64,000 nucleotides of DNA from Populus alba (taxonomy: Eukaryota > Streptophyta > Magnoliopsida > Malpighiales > Salicaceae). This document shows positions 12,824 to 24,760 of this stretch, piece by piece. Location of the stretch: the NCBI RefSeq assembly GCF_005239225.2, contig NC_133300.1, positions 11,499,875 to 11,563,874 of the forward strand, given 5' to 3'. The translations under genes and the position numbers were made by a program. A model generated the notes under the pieces. It ran no database searches, was not told the DNA's origin, and was given only the letters and a program-made list of their open reading frames with translations. Within the stretch, counting starts at the first letter, position 1. Every line of letters begins with the position of its first letter.

Positions 12824-13440
12824 CTTTTCTCTCTTTCCTTTTCCTTCTTGTTTCAACATGTTTCTGACCTTCGAGAATAGATTTTGTTTCTATTGAGCAC
12901 TAATTTCTCATTTATCCTCTGTTTCCGTAGTAATTTTATGCTGGAATGCATCCTGCCTTGAGGTTGCCTATTATTTTAGTCTCGTGCCTTGATGATTTTG
13001 CTCATTGCTGTAGTTTGGACTTATCCTATCAAGGGATAGTTCGATTTCAAATTAGTGCCTTAAAAAATCAGTTTCTAAAAATATAATTGAATATTTGCTT
13101 CATGCAAGTTGTAAATAGTCAGATTTCTAACCATTTTTTCCATGTGAGAATTGCTGTCATGACTTGATTTTATTCTTGAAATGCAGGATTAATTGCTAGT
13201 TCAGTCAGATTATAAATCCGCGCTTCAAAAAAATCAGTTTCTGATAATATGATTGAATGTTGGTTTCATAGAAGTTGTAAATAGTCAGATTTGTAACCAT
13301 TGTTTCCATGCGAGTGTTGCTATCATGACTTGATTTTATTCTTGAAGTTTAATTAACGGTTTAAATTATGGGATTGATTGCTACATCTCTGTAATAGGAT
13401 TTTGTGATTGGGTTATTTTACCAGCTTAGATGAGAGGAAA
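12824..13440 (+). other. 3' flank of CPSF73-I copy 1
   Basis: Probable 3' UTR and downstream DNA. The first 240 bases align with 20068-20310. Two 120-bp direct repeats follow (13062-13180 and 13227-13346) that copy 2 lacks. Confidence 0.55.
13062..13346 (+). repeat. Two 120-bp direct repeats in the copy 1 3' flank
   Basis: The units start at AAAAAATCAGTTTCT and AAAAAATCAGTTTCTG, offset by 166 bases, and both end in TGATTTTATTCTTGAA. They differ by scattered substitutions. Copy 2 has none of this segment. Confidence 0.8.
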
Positions 13441-14528
13441 GAAAAAAAAAAAAGCAACACCGTTTACAGTGAATCAGAGATGGAGACAAAACACGTGCCA
13501 TCTGGTCAGGTAGGCACCAATTAAATCCATCGCCGCCTTGAAAGCTACTATATGGTCATGTATTTTGGCAGCGCATGCTGCCAAAAAGTTTTTGGAGCCC
13601 CCACACATCTCCAGTTTAATAATTTAAATATTATTATATAATTAGTAAAAGATGTAACAAACTCTTTCTTAATTCGGTAATTATCAAAAAACTGAAAGAA
13701 AAATACATAAATATCAATGCACACTTGATTCTCACACTACTACTGCTGTAATTGGGAAGCTCATAAGATACAATTGCATGGCTTGTAAAGGTGTTCTTGC
13801 CAAATTTCATCTGTGTTTCATTGGAAAAGCTAACTAGAAGCAACTAATTTTAAGGTGCTCGTAGGGAAGTTTTTGAAGTCTCAGGCTGTGGAAAGTTGGA
13901 ATCAACTTGCTACACATCTGCAGAATTCTAGTAACCTTTTTAACTCTAATAATAGATCAAGTTTGATTTTGTTTTCAATTCCTTGTTTTTTTCATATTTA
14001 TATTCATTAATTAAGGGATTGATCTTGATGTACATATTTTATTTGATTGCTCTAGACACTGTCCGAGTACGTCTTTCCTTGGATTTTTTTTCCAGAAATC
14101 TTAGGAGGTTCTCGTTTTCTTCTCTTTTGATTTGCAATTTTCATATATCCCCCTCTTTTAACTCGTGAAGGTCTTTTATTAAAGATTGATTTGTAATGCG
14201 TACACTATTTTTTTGAATTTTTGTGTGCTAGGCTGATTATTGTGTCGATTAATCTCCAAATTAAATTTAAAAACTATATTTATAACCCGATGAGTTCTCT
14301 ATTCAATGGTGCTTATTTTTTAACTAATAGTTTTTGTGTTCCTGCGCCCCCCCCCCCAGTAGCAACGATAGCAACTGCCATCAGCATTTCATTGTCCACC
14401 AAAACGTCTCACCCAGCCTCCTTCCCTTCCAGAAGCCGGAATCACGACCGCGCCACCAGTAACCGCAGCTGCTGCAACCGACGACACGCGCTCCAAACGA
14501 GCCACATATCTTGTCCACAGAAGCACAA
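13441..14528. other. Spacer between the duplication units
   Basis: Unique in the window. It holds a 10-bp inverted repeat with a GCAT loop (13563-13586), a C-run (about 14347-14357) and a C-rich stretch (14340-14520) whose open frames resemble nothing I know. It may supply promoter or leader sequence for copy 2. Confidence 0.45.
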
Positions 14529-14812
14529 CAGCGTGACGGCGGAGCTATAATGTGTTTGAAAGACGCAAAGGAGAGGAGTCGAAGGTCATAAAAGTACGAG
14601 TTTGGCGTATTCTTGTCTTCTAACAATACTAATATAGGTACGTGTACAGGTATGTTATCTCTCTTTGCTTGCTGCTGTTGCTGCTATTTCTCTTGGTTTA
14701 TTTGGGAGAAATTAAAGAATACTCTTCTTTTTTCTGAATCTTACATGCTAGTATAACGCACAAAACATTTACAGGCAGATTAACTGAATCATTAATGTGT
14801 TTAGTACAGAAT

Positions 14813-14915
14813 TGTTTTTAACATTTAAGTACATCAAAATAATTTAAAAAAAAATAAAAAAAAATTATTTCAAACTTTTTATAAAAAAAACATGGTCTAT
14901 CCGTTGCCAAACACA
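14813..14915 (+). repeat. Dispersed AT-rich short repeat, short copy
   Basis: It contains AAGTACATCAAAATAATTT and ends in TTGCCAAACAC, like the copy ending at 23561. It sits in the upstream region of copy 2 only, so it post-dates the duplication or was lost from copy 1. Confidence 0.4.
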
Positions 14916-15394
14916 TATTTAAATGGTGGAACCTTGGAAAGAAGGGGGTATGGGTTGCTTTGAAGGCCCGAGTTGGTTATTGAATCCATCTTGTCTGTTT
15001 GAATCAACCGTGTCTTATCTCATCTCTCTATCTTTCCCCTTTGTCATTTGACTACTTAGACTATTTAGGACTTGAACAGAGGCCGAGCTAACCATGATTG
15101 GTGTATTTTAATTTGATCCACTAATTAAATCTTCAAGTAAAAGCAAAGAAAACCCCTTGAAAAACTGTCTCTGATGTAGCGGAACTCCCATATCCATCTC
15201 ATAATTTTAAAAAAGTTCGAGCTTGAAGCATAATCCCTATAAACATTATAAGCTTTATATCAACTTTTGTAAGTTGTATTCTCTTATTTTATATAATCAT
15301 TACAAATCAGAAGCTGAGTGGATTTAGCTGTATAGGAGTTTTTCTACAGAGACATAAATACAGTTTGGTTTTCGGGCAGCTGAAGAACACAAGA

Positions 15395-18300
15395 ATGGCA
15401 TCAACAGGGCAATCACAGTCGCTAAAAAGAAGGGATGCACCGGTAACAAGAGAAGGAGGGGATAAGCTAACTCTAACCCCTTTAGGTGCTGGAAATGAAG
15501 TGGGTCGATCCTGTGTTTACATGTCATTTAAAGGCAAGACTGTATTGGTATTGCTTCCCTCCCTCCTTCCCTCTATGCATTTTGTTGTTTTTCAATTATG
15601 CCATTTTATACTAATTTACTATTGGTAATTCTTGATTATGCTGGATCAAATTCAATGAATGTATTTTGTTTATTAATTTATGTTTTTGCTGTCGAATTAT
15701 GCCACTGTTAGTTTGATTGTGGAATTCATCTGGCTTATTCGGGTATGGCTGCTTTACCTTACTTCGATGAGATTGACCCTTCCACTATTGATGTACTTCT
15801 CGTTACACAGTATGTATTTCTTCACCTTCTCATGCTAATTCTCCTTGCTTGGCTATTTTATATATGCATATTGATTTTCCATTCCATGAGGCAATATTTT
15901 GTTTCTCAATATTAGTTTCGTAAATGCTAGTTTTTCTCTCACTGAATGCTCCCTTGATTTGACCTTGCTTGCTTTCTTGTTTGTTCATTTTCTTGTCAAA
16001 AGAATACTTTGAAGAGATATCTCCTATGATGATGTAGTAAGATTGCATGAAATTTTTAGCTGCGAGAGATCAACTTGTCCAAGGAAGAACATGAAATTGT
16101 TTCAGAATTAGAGAACACTCTGCTCAGAAGACAGATATACAAGTATTGAGAAAGATAGTGTTAGGGTATTTTGGTCTAATATTTGGGATGATTTTATTGT
16201 GACAATACAAGCTGGTAAGGAGTTTAAATATTGTGAGAACAACCGCATGATGCAGTTCCTTAGGTGCTTGAACTTGCATTATTAGGGCCATTTCATAGGC
16301 AGTGGCTAGGTTCCTCATCAGTAGAAGTTAGCCAAGTCTGTTATAATGCTGGACTTGACAGTAATATAAATTGAAACAGTGAAACTTAAACTTGATGCTT
16401 TGTCAACAAGAGAGGGCAGCCTGAACTTTCTTAACTCTATAAAAAATTATCAGTAGTATTCTTGATGTGTGCTGGGAACTTTAAACTCTTAACTGGATCT
16501 ATGCAGTTGTAGAGAAGTATAGATGTAATGAGATGTCTGATAAAGTTTTGTTGGAATTTGAAGTGTCATATACTCTTGATATCTATATTTTAATTATTCA
16601 CTTGCTCCTTGTTGCAAGAAGATGAGTGATCTTCTAAGAAATAGGTTTGTGTTCGTGAGGTTAATTGCTTATAATGGGAACCACAATAGAACAGTGCTGA
16701 AAATGCATGCAATTGGGGAGTGAAAGCAATCCATTTTCCAGCCGAAGAAATCATTTAGGAAAATCTTGATTATCTATGCTATATTATAATAAACAATTTT
16801 TTTTTAATGTGATTAAATATCATAAAGTGTTCAACAAGAAAGGAAAACAATAAAAGAATATAAATTATTTCTACTAACTAATTATGTTGAATATTAATGT
16901 GATGGCATATTATGCAATGATTCAAAAAATGAAAATATTGAAAAATCATTGTATCACATTGGTTGGGAAATAAATATGCTCCATTTGCTTGAATTTCATT
17001 TAAGTTGTCGTGAAACTCTACTTAGTTTCTTTTTTTTTTTTTGGAGAATTCTTTCTGTTACATTAATGAAGTCAAAGGGCCTCTTGGATTATTATTTTTT
17101 TAACAAATAAAATCAATACTGTGTTTTCTATATTTGTTCAATTTAGTTTTTGTTATCTATCATTACTTTTTCAATCAAAATTTTTAGGCCTCTCTAGTAT
17201 TTTCTCATCAATCATTCGGAGTGATGCTTTCTGCCTGCAGCTTTCACTTGGATCATGCTGCATCCCTACCTTATTTTCTTGAGAAGGTTTGTTTTTTTTA
17301 CTGATTTCTACAAAGTAATTGTGTGTATCTTTCACTAGGATCAATCTAACATGTTCACTCTTTATCAGACCACATTCAGAGGTCGAGTTTTCATGACTCA
17401 TGCTACAAAGGCTATCTACAAGTTGCTTTTGACTGATTATGTAAAAGTGAGCAAAGTTTCAGTGGAAGATATGCTGTTTGATGAGAAAGACATAAACCGC
17501 TCAATGGATAAAATCGAGGTTTGTGTTTATGAATTTTTGCATTCTTTTGTTTACATCTATCCGCAACCCTTTTGTTCTTCCAGAAACTTGATCTACTTCG
17601 TTTACCTTCCATCTAAGCGAGTGCCATCTCACTCTCTATCTTCCTGCACATGTAAGATTTTAGTGATTAGTAATAAGCTAACAGTAATTCAACAACAAAA
17701 AAGATAAAGAAAAAGATAAAGGAAAATTGTGTCAGCCAAGTGGGAACCTTCTGGTAGGCATACAGGGCCCCTGCCCTAATACAGTTAAGCAGAAAGGTTT
17801 GGTAACAACTGGATGAAAATTTATTTATTTTTTCCCTTGTTTGTTCGAAGAAAAGGTGCTTGTTCCAAAATGGTAGTTGCTTATCTTTTTCTCAATGTAG
17901 CATCTCTTTTGGTAAGCATTATGCTATGCTTGCCATTTTAAGTTGATAAATCTGTCCGTGACCGATCCATATGAGGTAATGTTTGGGCTGATTAAAAGAT
18001 GTTTTCACAATTATGAAATAATAATAAAATGTAGGTATTTAAGTTTTGGTAGCATTCTGAAAATACAATCCTATGGAGCCAATTCAAAGCGAGGATTTCT
18101 TTTTTCTTTTGATCTTATTTCTGTCCTATAGCGCAATCACGATCCATGAGTGCAAGTGGTCAAAACCATTGAGAGATTGCAGAGGGAAAGAGAGGATATC
18201 ACTTTTATATATTTTTCTTTTCATACATGGACTGTTAATCCTAATCCCTGACACTTTTGTCAAGGTTGGGTGCATGTGTTTGCATTTTTGTCTTTTTTGG

Positions 18301-20067
18301 TGAGCAGATCTGCTGGTGTTTGCCAGGTCTTATTTTCCTTATGATGGCCTAGCATGTAATCTTCCTTTGTCATCCTCTGTTTAACTTAAGAATCCTTCAT
18401 TTCATTAATTATTTTTGTAATTGCAGGTTGTTGACTTCCATCAGACTATGGATGTTAATGGCATTAAATTTTGGTGCTACACTGCTGGCCATGTCCTTGG
18501 GGCTGCCATGTTCATGGTAGATATTGCCGGTGTTCGAGTGCTGTATACTGGAGACTATTCACGTGAAGAAGATCGGCATCTTCGTGCTGCTGAGATGCCA
18601 CAATTCTCTCCAGACATATGCATAATTGAATCTACCTTTGGTGTCCAACTCCACCAACCTCGACACCTTCGGGAGAAGCGCTTCACTGATGTTATCCACT
18701 CCACCATCTCTCTAGGTGGTCGTGTTCTAATTCCAGCATTTGCCCTCGGCCGAGCTCAAGAACTCCTTTTGATCCTTGATGAGTATTGGTCAAACCATCC
18801 CGAGCTTCATAACATTCCCATATATTATGCTTCTCCCCTTGCGAAAAAGTGTATGACTGTTTACCAGACATACATCCTTTCTATGAATGAAAGGATCCGC
18901 AATCAGTTTGTGGATTCAAACCCCTTCAAATTCAAGCATATATCACCGTTAAATAGCATTGAAGATTTTACTGATGTAGGGCCATCTGTGGTTATGGCAA
19001 CTCCTGGAGGACTGCAGAGTGGTTTGTCAAGGCAGTTGTTTGATATGTGGTGCTCTGATAAGAAAAATGCTTGTATTATACCTGGATTTATTGTTGAAGG
19101 GACCCTAGCTAAGACAATCATTAATGAACCAAAGGAGGTACAGCTCATGAATGGACTGACTGCACCACTCAACATGCAGGTCCATTACATCTCGTTCTCT
19201 GCCCATGCAGATTATGCTCAGACAAGTACATTTTTGAAAGAGCTCATGCCTCCTAACATCATTCTTGTTCATGGAGAAGCCAATGAAATGGGAAGGCTCA
19301 AACAGAAACTTATCACAGAGTTTACTGACGTCAACACCAAGATAATCACCCCAAAGAATTGCCAGTCTGTTGAGATGTATTTCAACTCTGAAAAAATGGC
19401 AAAAACCACTGGAAAGCTGGCTGAAAGGACCCCGGGTGTTGGTGAAACTGTCAGTGGTATACTGGTGAAGAAGGGCTTCACTTATCAAATCATGGCACCT
19501 GGAGATCTCCATGTCTTCTCACAACTATCAACTGGAAATGTTACTCAGAGGATTACCATTCCTTTTTCTGGTGCATTCGGTGTGATAAAGCACAGGCTTG
19601 AGCAGATTTATGAGAGTGTGGAGTCTGGAACTGACGAGGAGTCTGGGTCTCCAACATTGCAAGTGCATGAGCTGGTAACAGTGAAACAAGAATCTGATAG
19701 ACATATTTCACTTCATTGGACTGCTGACCCCATAAGTGATATGGTGTCTGATTCAATTGTAGCTTTGGTTTTGAACATCAGCCGGGAGGTTCCTAAGGTA
19801 ATTGTCGAGCCAGAGGACATAAAATCTGAGGAAGAAACTGAGAAAAAAGCAGAGAAAGTGATTTATGCCTTCCTTGTTTCACTTTTTGGAGATGTGAAAA
19901 TTGGAGAGAACGGGAAGCTGGTCATACGCGTCGATGGGAATGTGGCAGAGCTTGACAAACAGAGTGGGGATGTTGAGAGTGAGAATGAAGGTCTCAAGGA
20001 ACGAGTTAGGACAGCATTTAGGCGAATTCAAAGTGCTGTGAGGCCAATCCCGCTCCCTGCATCTTAG
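15395..20067 (+). CDS. CPSF73-I: CPSF73-I, pre-mRNA 3'-end endonuclease, copy 2
   Basis: Coding exons are 15395-15547, 15712-15809, 17241-17286, 17369-17518 and 18427-20067. Lengths match copy 1 exon for exon except the last, which is six bases shorter, so the protein has 695 residues. I count 22 amino-acid substitutions relative to copy 1, and a Leu-Pro pair is missing near the C-terminus. All zinc and beta-CASP motifs remain ([25 protein letters not shown]). The glutamate motif reads IESTFG instead of IESTYG, so the catalytic Glu is kept and its neighbour is Phe. No frame damage or splice loss is visible, so this is a second functional-looking gene rather than a pseudogene. Its upstream DNA diverges from that of copy 1 outside the duplicated block, so expression may differ. 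Confidence 0.95.
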
Positions 20068-20345
20068 CTTTTCTATTTCCTTTTCCTTGTTGTTTCAACA
20101 TGTTTCTGACCTTTGAGAATAGATTTTGTTTCTATTGAGCACTAATTTCTAATTTATCATCTGTTTCCGTAGTAATTTTGTGTTTGAATGCATCCTGTCT
20201 TGAGGTTGCCTATTATTTTAGTCTCGTGCCTTAATGGTTTTGCTCATTGCTGTAGTTTGGACTTATCCTACCAAGGGATAGTTCGATTTCAAATTAGTGC
20301 CTGGTAATAGGAATCTGTGATTGGGTTATTTTACCAGCTTAGAAG
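20068..20345 (+). other. 3' flank of CPSF73-I copy 2
   Basis: It aligns with 12824-13061 and then, after the segment missing here, with 13390-13436. Similarity ends at about 20343. Confidence 0.55.
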
Positions 20346-22130
20346 AGCAGGTTCAAATGAACGGTTTTTGAGACAGAAAGAGAAGTTTCAAGTTTTGTCA
20401 AAATTCAAGCACTGATGACTCATGTAGTCAATAATATATGGGATAGATTCTGGGGTTTGGCACCTTCCCACGTCATTGTTATGGTATCATTGATGGGATA
20501 GTTTTTCTTCTTCTGTTTTAATGAAGTTATTGAATCGTGAGAGTCAAGTAACCCATTTCTTGTCACAGAACCGACCACTTTTGAGCAATTACCAAATCCT
20601 TTTTTTTGCCCTCCTTAATTCTTCGTTGCTTTTGTCAGATTAGAGGCTTCAGTTGATACCATAATTTATTTTGAAGTCTCCAGGTGCACTTGCTTCTGTA
20701 ATGCTTCCCTTCCTGATTCTCCTGTCTACTGCCCATGCCATTAAAGGAAAATAGCGAAAATATTACCATGGATGATGAAGAGCCCGCTTTGTAATATGGA
20801 AGTAACTGTTTTTTAAAGTGTTTTTTATTTTGAAATACATCAAAATAATTTTATTTTTATTTTTTAAAATTTATTTTAGATATTAACACATCAAAACGAT
20901 ATAAAAACACAAAAATAATTTGAAGTAAAGAAAAAAAAATACAAAAAAAATTTTAAAATACAAAAACAAACATATTCAAAGAATCACACTAATATTAAAG
21001 ATGACTTTGAATTATCAAACGCCAAGCAATTCAAAGGCAAAGGAAATCTAAAGCAACATATTTTTCACTTTATAGAAACTTGTAACAATATTAAAATTGA
21101 TGGTCATCTCATGATAAAATAGTTTTTTGTTCCTTAAAAAGCAATGCTGTTAACTAGTACACTAACTTAAAGTCTAGCTCAATCGATAATTAGAAGCAAA
21201 TATAACATGAGTTTTTTAGTCACTTCTATAGCACTAATAGTGTGTTCAACATGATTGAACTCACCAATACACATTATGGTTATGGACAGTGAAGTATCAA
21301 CTATATTTATAAGTGGAAAAACGCTTAACTTGAACAATAAGAATCGACTCACCCAAACTTTTAATTTAGATATATGTATTTAATGAATGCATTAGGGACC
21401 ATGCTACATTTTCAATTTATTCTGGAAAAAAAAAAAAGACAAGTTTGTTTTTGTTGAATTTAGCTTTTTATAAGGATTTTTGTTTTTGTTTTTGTTTTTA
21501 AATTAAATTAAATCAATTGATTGAATATAAGCATGAGGTGATTACTCTATTGTATTTTTTTAGTTTGCTTTACAGGTCATTGTTTTAATAACGTGGATAA
21601 TCTTTTTCAATTATATTAATCATCGTAGTTTTTTTTTGTTTTTTTTTAAATGTTGATGGCACACGATTTTTAAAAAAACAAAAAATTATTCGCAGCATAT
21701 TGCGGTGATTTAGCTAATATATAAAAAAGAAGTCATCCATTTTGAGACAAAAAGATTAATAAAATTTCGACTTATCATAGCATTATAGATTAAAGATAAA
21801 GCATGATTAATTTATTATTAAACATAAAAGAGTAACGTTTTCCCTTTCATTAAAAAAAATAGTGTTTTTTTTACCAATGGCAGAAAATGTGAAATAAAAA
21901 GGGGAGATGATCATGCTCGAACATGGTGAATCATTAGAATCCATTTACACGCCCCCCGTATCAACCGGAGAAGTAAAAGAGAGATTGTTTCAGCCGCCAC
22001 TTACTTTGGTGGTCAATCTTTGACTTGATGAGGCCGTCAACCGACACGGTCCCACTCTTCAACTAACTCAACTAATGTTGTCGCCCTTTTGACTCCACCT
22101 GGCAGATAAGATCACAACAGGTACTCGATC
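20346..22130. other. Intergenic DNA with repeat relics
   Basis: No gene seen. It includes a short dispersed repeat (20808-20990), AT-rich DNA, and a Helitron-like end around 21682-21716. Four TTGAC/GTCAA cores lie within 22012-22093. Confidence 0.45.
20808..20990 (+). repeat. Dispersed AT-rich short repeat
   Basis: The block order TTTTTAAAGTGTTTTTTATT, ACATCAAAATAATTTTATT, ATATTAACACATCAAAACGA matches the copies at 5340 and 23342. Confidence 0.5.
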
Positions 22131-22136
22131 CATATC

Positions 22137-22210
22137 CTTTTTTTTTTTTTTTTTTTTTATATATATAAAACAATTCAATCAATATTCAATTGAAATATTA
22201 CATTATTACA

Positions 22211-22251
<41 letters not shown>
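22137..22251. repeat. Poly-T, TA and (TTA)n simple repeats
   Basis: A T-run of more than 20 bases (from about 22138) leads into a short TA run; a (TTA)n tract of about 40 bases ends at 22251. Confidence 0.9.
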
Positions 22252-22620
22252 GCATTTTATCTGGTATTGTACTTCAATTTATTTTTTATAAAATTATATC
22301 ATTTTTATAACTCAAATTACAAGTTTTGCAGATTAGTTATGTTGATTCAGATCATTTTTCTTGTCATTTCTTTAAATTTTTCTCTCAACTTTATATTAAG
22401 GGTTGAATTTTATTATTATTATTAATTTTTTTTCTATAATTTTATCATGATTTTATAATTTAGATCTTAGATTTTATGAGTTAACTAGGTTGATTTAAGT
22501 TTATTTTATTTTTTTAATTTATTATTTTTAATTTAATTTTTTAATATTAGATTGATTGAGAGTTAAATTTTATATTTTTTTAAAAAAATTTAGAACCCTA
22601 AATTCACTAAATATTAGAAT
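22252..22620. repeat. Degenerate satellite-like repeat (related to 24181-24760)
   Basis: About two diverged copies of a unit with the layout ATTTTTATAACTCAAATTAC, AAGTTTTGCAGATTAGTTATG, TTGATTCA, CTCTCAACTTTATATTAAG. Related units recur at 24181-24760 and 50940-51300. Confidence 0.45.
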
Positions 22621-22734
22621 TATAGCGTGAAAATAAAAAAAATAAAAAATTAATGAAAACAAAATCCCACAAGCAAATGTATAATGAATGCTTTGCTGGA
22701 AGTCCAGTAAGGATATTCCGTCGTGCAGTGCCGA

Positions 22735-22736
<2 letters not shown>

Positions 22737-22802
<66 letters not shown>
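22737..22802. repeat. Compound (TC)n(AC)n microsatellite
   Basis: A (TC)n run to about 22774 is followed directly by (AC)n to 22801. Open frames overlapping it are artefacts. Confidence 0.97.
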
Positions 22803-23048
22803 CAAAGATCGCCAATCAAATGGAAAGAAGAACATGCGTTGCTGCGGGACCACACAAAAATATTAGGTCTTATGATGTCGAGATGTTGAAATTGGACCTT
22901 ACAAGTCCTTGTCTATCCTAACTAGGAACCCACCTGCCTCAAGCATTTTAGTTCATCAGTGTCTGAATAATAAATTTATTATCCACTATATATTTTTTAA
23001 TATAAACATGCTAATCACACTTACGCTAAAAGACCATGGCGTTCTCAC

Positions 23049-23051
<3 letters not shown>

Positions 23052-23092
<41 letters not shown>
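23052..23092. repeat. (TA)n microsatellite
   Basis: About 20 uninterrupted TA units. Confidence 0.97.
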
Positions 23093-23095
<3 letters not shown>

Positions 23096-24180
23096 TTCTA
23101 TGATGTTTTTAATAATTTACTTGTCACTTAACCACTTTGAATTTGCTTTATTTTCTCCGGTATAATTTAAAAAATATTCAACATGCGTGTTGATTCACAT
23201 ATTCAAATAAAAAATAATATTGAAAGATATTTTAAAAACTTATGGCGTGTCATGAAATTAAATAAATTTCTTAATCTATATGAAAAATCAAATAGGATTA
23301 GTTTTTGCTAAGAAAGAATATAAACATATTAATTTAAAGAGTGTTTAAAAATATGGCAGCGGTTATTTTTTAAAGTGTTTTTTATTCCAAAACATATTAA
23401 AATAATATATATATATTTTTTATTTTTAAAAAATTATTTTTAATATCAGCACATCAAAATGATATGAAATATCAAAAATATATTAATTTAAAACAAAATA
23501 AAAAATAAAAAAAAATTAATTTTTTTTTCAAAAAACCTTCCAAAATACAATGCCAAACACTACGGCGAGCGCATGAAATAACCTTATTACCTCTTTGTTA
23601 CAACAAGATTAAACTGGCTTTATGTTTTTGTTGGGCATGTTGAATATTGTTTATGGAATTTATATTAATGTTTGTGTTGTTATATATATATAATTAATTA
23701 ATTAATTTAAACTCTACAAATACATAAATGGTGTTACATAGTATGTATATGCCAATTAAATAACATACGAAGTGTCGAAGTGGGAACCTTCATTAATCTT
23801 AGAAAATACGATCTCGCGCCTCCATCATGGTCCCGATTCCTAGTTTTATTTAAGATATAGAAAGAATACAGAAGAATTTGTGTGTCTTATTTAATATTTA
23901 TAAGTATAGAATACTATGTTTTATTTAATTATTTTAAAAAAAATCAATCAATAAAAAATAATCTTAATTTCAATGGATATTACTTTGTATATGGTAGATA
24001 GAAGAGTTATTATATATTCGATGAAATTTTATATTATTAACATATACTAAAAAGTCATGATATTTCACTATGGTAATAAATAGTAAAATATCAAAAAAGA
24101 AATAATTCAATTTCATCATCTAATTTTAGGTTTACTAAGTATTGAATTTCATAATTTACTTCAATTTGTTTTATATGAAG
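23093..24180. other. AT-rich intergenic DNA
   Basis: No gene seen. The clearest copy of the dispersed short repeat lies at 23342-23561. Confidence 0.45.
23342..23561 (+). repeat. Dispersed AT-rich short repeat, clearest copy
   Basis: It begins TGTTTAAAAATATGGCAGC and ends TGCCAAACAC, so the ends are roughly inverted (TGTTTxxxxxxxGGCA / TGCCAAACA). Inside are TTAAAGTGTTTTTTATTCC and ATATCAGCACATCAAAATGA. No coding capacity. It may be a MITE-like element. Confidence 0.55.
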
Positions 24181-24760
24181 TTATCTTGGTTTTATGACCC
24201 GGGTAATAAGTCTTGCAAGTTAGTTGTGTCGACTTGGGTCATTTTCCCCCCTTTTGATTTATTTTTCTCTCTTAACTTTATCTTTTTAATATTGAGTTAA
24301 TTAAAAATTTAGTTTTATAATCATAATTATTTTTTTATTTTATTTTTATAAGATCATCATGGTCTCATGATCTAGATCACAAGTTTTATAGGTTAGTTAG
24401 GTTGACTCAAAAATTGTTTTTTTTTTTTTTTTTCATCTTTCAACATTGAGATTGATTGAAAATTGAACTTTATAATTTTTGTTTATTTGTATTTTTATAG
24501 AGTTATCTTGGTCTTCTTACCCGAGTTTGGCAAGTTAACTTTAGCTTATTCGAGTTATTTTTTTTTTAGCTTAATCCTTCAACATTGGGTTAATTATGAA
24601 TTAGGCTTCATAATTTTATTGTATGTGTTTTTTTATGGAGTTATTACAGTCTTATGACTTAGGTTGTGGGTTAAGCCGGTTGACTTGACTCGTTTTTTAG
24701 TTGAATTTTGTTTTTAATCTCATCCTTTAATATTGAGTTAATTGATAATTGGGTTTTTTT
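24181..24760. repeat. Degenerate satellite-like tandem array
   Basis: About four diverged units of 140-160 bp. Each contains GAGTTATCTTGGTCTTxTxACCC-like DNA, then CAAGTTAGTTxxGTxGACTxG, a T-run, and ATCCTTCAACATTGxGTTAATT. It leads directly into the 1-kb duplicated unit that follows, and the same succession is seen at 50900-51760. Confidence 0.55.

Larger units (their letters stand above)
6385..13436 (+). repeat. Tandem segmental duplication, unit A (contains CPSF73-I copy 1)
   Basis: Nucleotide similarity to 14525-20343 runs from the upstream region through all exons and introns into the 3' flank, interrupted by indels. It starts at AGCGTGACGG and ends near ACCAGCTTAGA. Unit A holds extra DNA in intron 4 (9922-10464) and in the 3' flank (13062-13390). 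Confidence 0.9.
14525..20343 (+). repeat. Tandem segmental duplication, unit B (contains CPSF73-I copy 2)
   Basis: This is the partner of 6385-13436, in the same orientation. It is shorter because of missing intron, upstream and 3'-flank segments. It carries its own roughly 125-bp insertion in intron 4 (about 17690-17820). Confidence 0.9.

Noticed and set aside
14221..14626. Overlapping open frames in the C-rich part of the spacer between the CPSF73-I copies
   Set aside because: No recognisable motif on either strand, and the frame crosses the duplication breakpoint; leader-like DNA is more likely.
22570..22921. Open frames on both strands with (SL)n, (HT)n or (RE)n repeats
   Set aside because: They are translations of the compound (TC)n(AC)n microsatellite.
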